From assembly GCA_001695595.3 (NCBI GenBank), contig MBPM02000051.1:434001-498000 (forward strand): a stretch of 64,000 nucleotides of DNA, given 5' to 3'. The notes beneath the pieces are model-generated. The model was given only the letters and a program-made list of their open reading frames with translations. It had not been told where the DNA came from and ran no database searches. A program made the position numbers and the translations under genes. Shown piece by piece: positions 61,101-64,000 of this stretch (its first letter is position 1; each line of letters starts with the position of its first letter). Source of the stretch: Plasmopara viticola (Eukaryota > Oomycota > Peronosporomycetes > Peronosporales > Peronosporaceae).

Positions 61101-63174
61101 AGCACTTGAAAGCTCAATTTCAACGATGTGTATCAATCACACATCCGAAACAAGATCTGTCTCAGGAGGATAGACCCGCTTCTACGAAAAAGCAAGACTG
61201 CTTGATTTTGAGAATGTATTCCTCAAAAAAAACGAGTTCAATTGCCGTTTTCGAAATCGCAACCTGCACTTTATGTAACTAAGTTCAAAGCGAACGACGT
61301 TCACAAACGCAGACATTTTGACTCGTCCAAGAAATGTCAATTTCATGATAGAGGCCGTGAACGCTTAGCTTATGAGCATAATCATGACGCTTACGCCTTC
61401 ATTGCTGGAAGGAAATTCAGACACCAGCCAAACCCAAAGTTTGCCGGAAGAAATGTTGCTTTAAGCTGTTTCTTCTTGTGTTCATGAAAATTTAAAATCT
61501 TTTCGGTGAAAAAATTTTGCGAATGAGAACAAAGCTTTTTTCCAGTCTTTCGGGCATGAGAGTGAGAACGCCACGAAAACCTGGATAAAGGCCGCCTGGC
61601 GTCTACCTCTAGCTCCTTTAAAGACAAGAGGGGCTTTAATATATTTTACACAGAAGTTACGCTTTGTTGCCCTACACACAACATTACGCGCTACCGCTGG
61701 AGCTTCCTGAGCCTTTGCTTGAGCCCTTGAGCACATAACATTTTGCAAAGCTCGAGCGTCATTACACTTTCCAGCCTCTAAATAGCAGAAAAGGCCATAA
61801 ATATCCACCTCTTATGGCCTATTAGATTCAGCAAATCGTCCAAGCAGTGCAAATCGCTTGTCCGACAGATGGAGGATGTAATTCTATCTATACCGAATCT
61901 TTTGAGGGTTCAAGTGGTAGGACTGACTAGAAGTACTATTAAGAGTGATGAAATCACTCGGCACCATTAGAAAATGTGCTTAGAGATCTTATTTCTTTCG
62001 ATTAGCGGCCATCACAGTATCTTCGGTCTCGACATGCATAATACAATTAAGATCAAGAACTGATTAAATAACTGCACTATTATTTCTTTATCTCATCATA
62101 CCAATTTCTGTATCTGCTCTAGGATTCCACTCTGAGTTTGAGTAGGGTATAAATATGTTCCGGTATCATTCGAAATACTTCAGTATGCAAACCAATATAT
62201 ACACCAGTAGTGCCTGTCGTGAATTAGGACCCACTATTCATTCAAATCCCTTTAAATGCGAAGCCAGCTTTTACTATTAAGGCTTGCTTTTTATTTAACG
62301 CCTCTTTGCAGTTTTGCAATAATATGGTCGCTCTGTCGGTGGGACCGCTCCGCCTTTGAGGTACTAGTTTTGGATTAGTACTGGTTCTTGGATGATAGAT
62401 TAATAATTCTTTTCTTAAAAACAGAAGCATTTTAAGTCTACCATCCAAGGTCCAGTGCTGTTTACAAACCAGCAGGATCCTTTTTTCAAAACCAGTAGCA
62501 TTTAAGATGATTGCATTTTTATGACTTTTGTAGGACAAATTCCACTCTAAAAATCACAGAGCTTCACTTTTAGGTAATGAACCTACAAATGACAACGTGC
62601 ATAGTGTTGCACAGACTACACCTCAAATTGAAGAAGTAAAATGAGTATAACAGCAAACTAGTGATCCCGCCTAGAATTAATAGCAATCATAATCAGCCTA
62701 CCGCTCGCGCTTAAACAGCCGCAAAATGTCTAAAGGGAAAACATCCTAATGCTTAAGCAAGGCCGCATGCTCATGCTTAAATAAATCCAACAAACTTGAC
62801 AACTGACCTCGTGCATCACACCATCCAAAATTTCTTACGCTGAGAAGACACCGATGAGCATTCTTGTCGATCGTCGACTTCGATCGACAACAACCTTAAA
62901 TTCTACCTAGAACCTTGCGGCTTGTAAAAAACGCACAACCCTTCACAAGCTTGAAAGCCTTCACAAATGCCATGCGCAAAATTTACAAGCCATATTTGTA
63001 TATCGGACCCCAAGTTCTAAGTTTCTTCCAAAACCGATACCACCATCGTATCGTATAACTCTCAACTGACACACGTCGCTAGCGTTCGGCAATTTTGCTG
63101 GCATGATCAACAACTCCATTCTCTTGTCCTGCTGCCACCATTGAAGCACCAGCCGACTTCAACTGTCTGTGTAA
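58161..63174. other. Gene-free desert
   Basis: Several ORFs of 60-134 codons (the longest at 60878-61282 plus and 61482-61808 minus) have no recognisable domains, and no start or splice context supports them. The segment is AT-rich and probably made of transposon relics too old to identify by eye. Confidence 0.5.
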
Positions 63175-63238
63175 CACAGTCGCGAAGAAAGTTGATTAAC
63201 GTCGGCCACAGTCGCGAAAGAAGTTGATTAACGTCGGC
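63175..63238 (+). repeat. Tandem duplication of a 32 bp unit
   Basis: Two head-to-tail copies of a unit beginning cacagtcgcga and ending ttaacgtcggc (63175-63206 and 63207-63238), differing only by the placement of one G in the gaagaaag/gaaagaag part. It lies just before a perfect palindrome in a GC-rich island, possibly within an LTR. Confidence 0.85.
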
Positions 63239-63251
63239 CGTCGGCCGACGG
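63238..63251. repeat. Perfect 14 bp palindrome
   Basis: CCGTCGGCCGACGG equals its own reverse complement. It abuts the tandem repeat, inside a GC-rich patch (about 63175-63290) that stands out from the AT-rich surroundings. This could be a regulatory palindrome of an old LTR, but no second LTR was found. Confidence 0.8.
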
Positions 63252-64000
63252 ACGAGGCTGAGGCGCGGGCGAGGTGAAGTCGTAGAAGAGAAGGAGTGTT
63301 TGTTGAGCAAATTGAGAAATGATGTTAGATGGAGAGCTCATACGACTTATTTTCTTGCTGTAGCCTATCTGGTTGCTCTCAGCCATCTACTGCTACCATT
63401 CTCGAAGCTATCATTCTATATTATTCTATCTGGCTTTTAGCACATCCTAAATTTCATTTAGCCAATAAGCTTTCTAGATTTCCCATGATTATGGGTAATC
63501 TGAAATTGTCTTTTGGTCGTACTCTGTAAATGATATCTATAGTATTATTGGATATGTATTTCTGGGATATTTTCTTACTTTGCGTAGAAGCCGTTACCAC
63601 CAGAACGACATTTACGTTACATAACCTTCCTTCAAGAAGATGCCTACTTTTAAGGCAGGGCTCATCTTTTTGAGTCATAAAAATTTTTTTTAGATTCTCC
63701 GCGGGCTCCCAGGTGCTTCTTTCTTGGTTTCACCAAGTCATCACACTTTACACTGTAAGTTTCCCTCGTACTTTAGATGTCTAAATACGGCATCAACGAT
63801 GTGCCCCTCGGAGCCTCCGACCAACATGACCTAAATCATCTTTTGCTAGGGGTCCAATTCCTTCGATAATATTGACTCATAGGAATCTCGGAAAAATCTT
63901 TTCTCGATCGGGAATGGGTCAATATATCTTGGCGCGGAATTTTTTGACTGAGCAAAAGCCTTGTGACGGACATCCAAATTCTCGTCGCACAAAAGCACCA
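63252..64000. other. Unannotated sequence to the window end
   Basis: No gene is supported. Short ORFs at 63329-63529 (plus) and 63454-63678 (minus) show no domains. Confidence 0.5.

Noticed and set aside
60878..61282. 134-codon ORF, tested by eye for a gypsy RT/RNase H block
   Set aside because: Only vague similarity (a Lys/Cys/Phe pattern); not enough to call.
1..64000. tRNA, rRNA, CRISPR arrays or bacterial operon signals
   Set aside because: None seen. The intron structure and gene content are eukaryotic.

Overview
The window looks like nuclear DNA of an oomycete, most likely a Peronosporaceae species (Phytophthora or downy mildew type). The reasons are a single-ORF fusion of UDP-glucose pyrophosphorylase and phosphoglucomutase (a stramenopile arrangement), short 45-85 bp GT-AG introns, a match to the oomycete INR+FPR core promoter, and long AT-rich deserts of decayed Ty3/gypsy and Ty1/copia elements. 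Species cannot be fixed from this sequence alone.

Layout. (i) 1-14124 holds a three-gene block: the circularly permuted ribosome-biogenesis GTPase LSG1 (minus, cut by the window edge), a roughly 1,890-residue WD40/coiled-coil protein (plus) and snurportin-1 (minus), followed by about 4.7 kb of decayed sequence and a 10-N gap at 14125-14134. (ii) 14135-17215 is transposon debris with a Ty3/gypsy reverse-transcriptase remnant. (iii) 17216-31985 repeats block (i) at a constant offset of 17865; the shared part starts at position 1 = 17866 and shows no difference I could see over about 13.5 kb. Small indels appear only in the last ~620 bp before the gap. This pattern fits a redundant contig end placed in tandem better than a real segmental duplication. 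Copy 2 contains the complete LSG1. (iv) 32023-35807 is a decayed Ty1/copia element with two LTRs and a half-tRNA-type primer binding site, inserted next to or within an older minus-strand copia relic. (v) 35808-50100 is a gene-free desert with Ty3/gypsy remnants at about 37.1-41.0 kb and 45-49 kb. (vi) 50221-53397 is the intact intronless UGP-PGM fusion gene, followed by a 225-codon ORF of unknown function (53866-54543). (vii) 54.5-64 kb is again decayed sequence, including an inverted, diverged partner of the 37-41 kb repeat.

The conserved genes are housekeeping. LSG1 acts in cytoplasmic 60S maturation. Snurportin-1 imports trimethylguanosine-capped snRNPs. The WD40/coiled-coil protein may belong to the flagellar apparatus. 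The fusion enzyme converts glucose-6-P to UDP-glucose by way of glucose-1-P, feeding beta-glucan, cellulose and glycosylation pathways. LSG1 and the WD40 gene share a 100 bp divergent promoter, and the WD40 and snurportin genes end 7 bp apart tail to tail.

Exon limits were worked out by hand from splice signals and reading phase. No alignment or database search was run, and family assignments rest on recognised motifs and remembered family sequence patterns.
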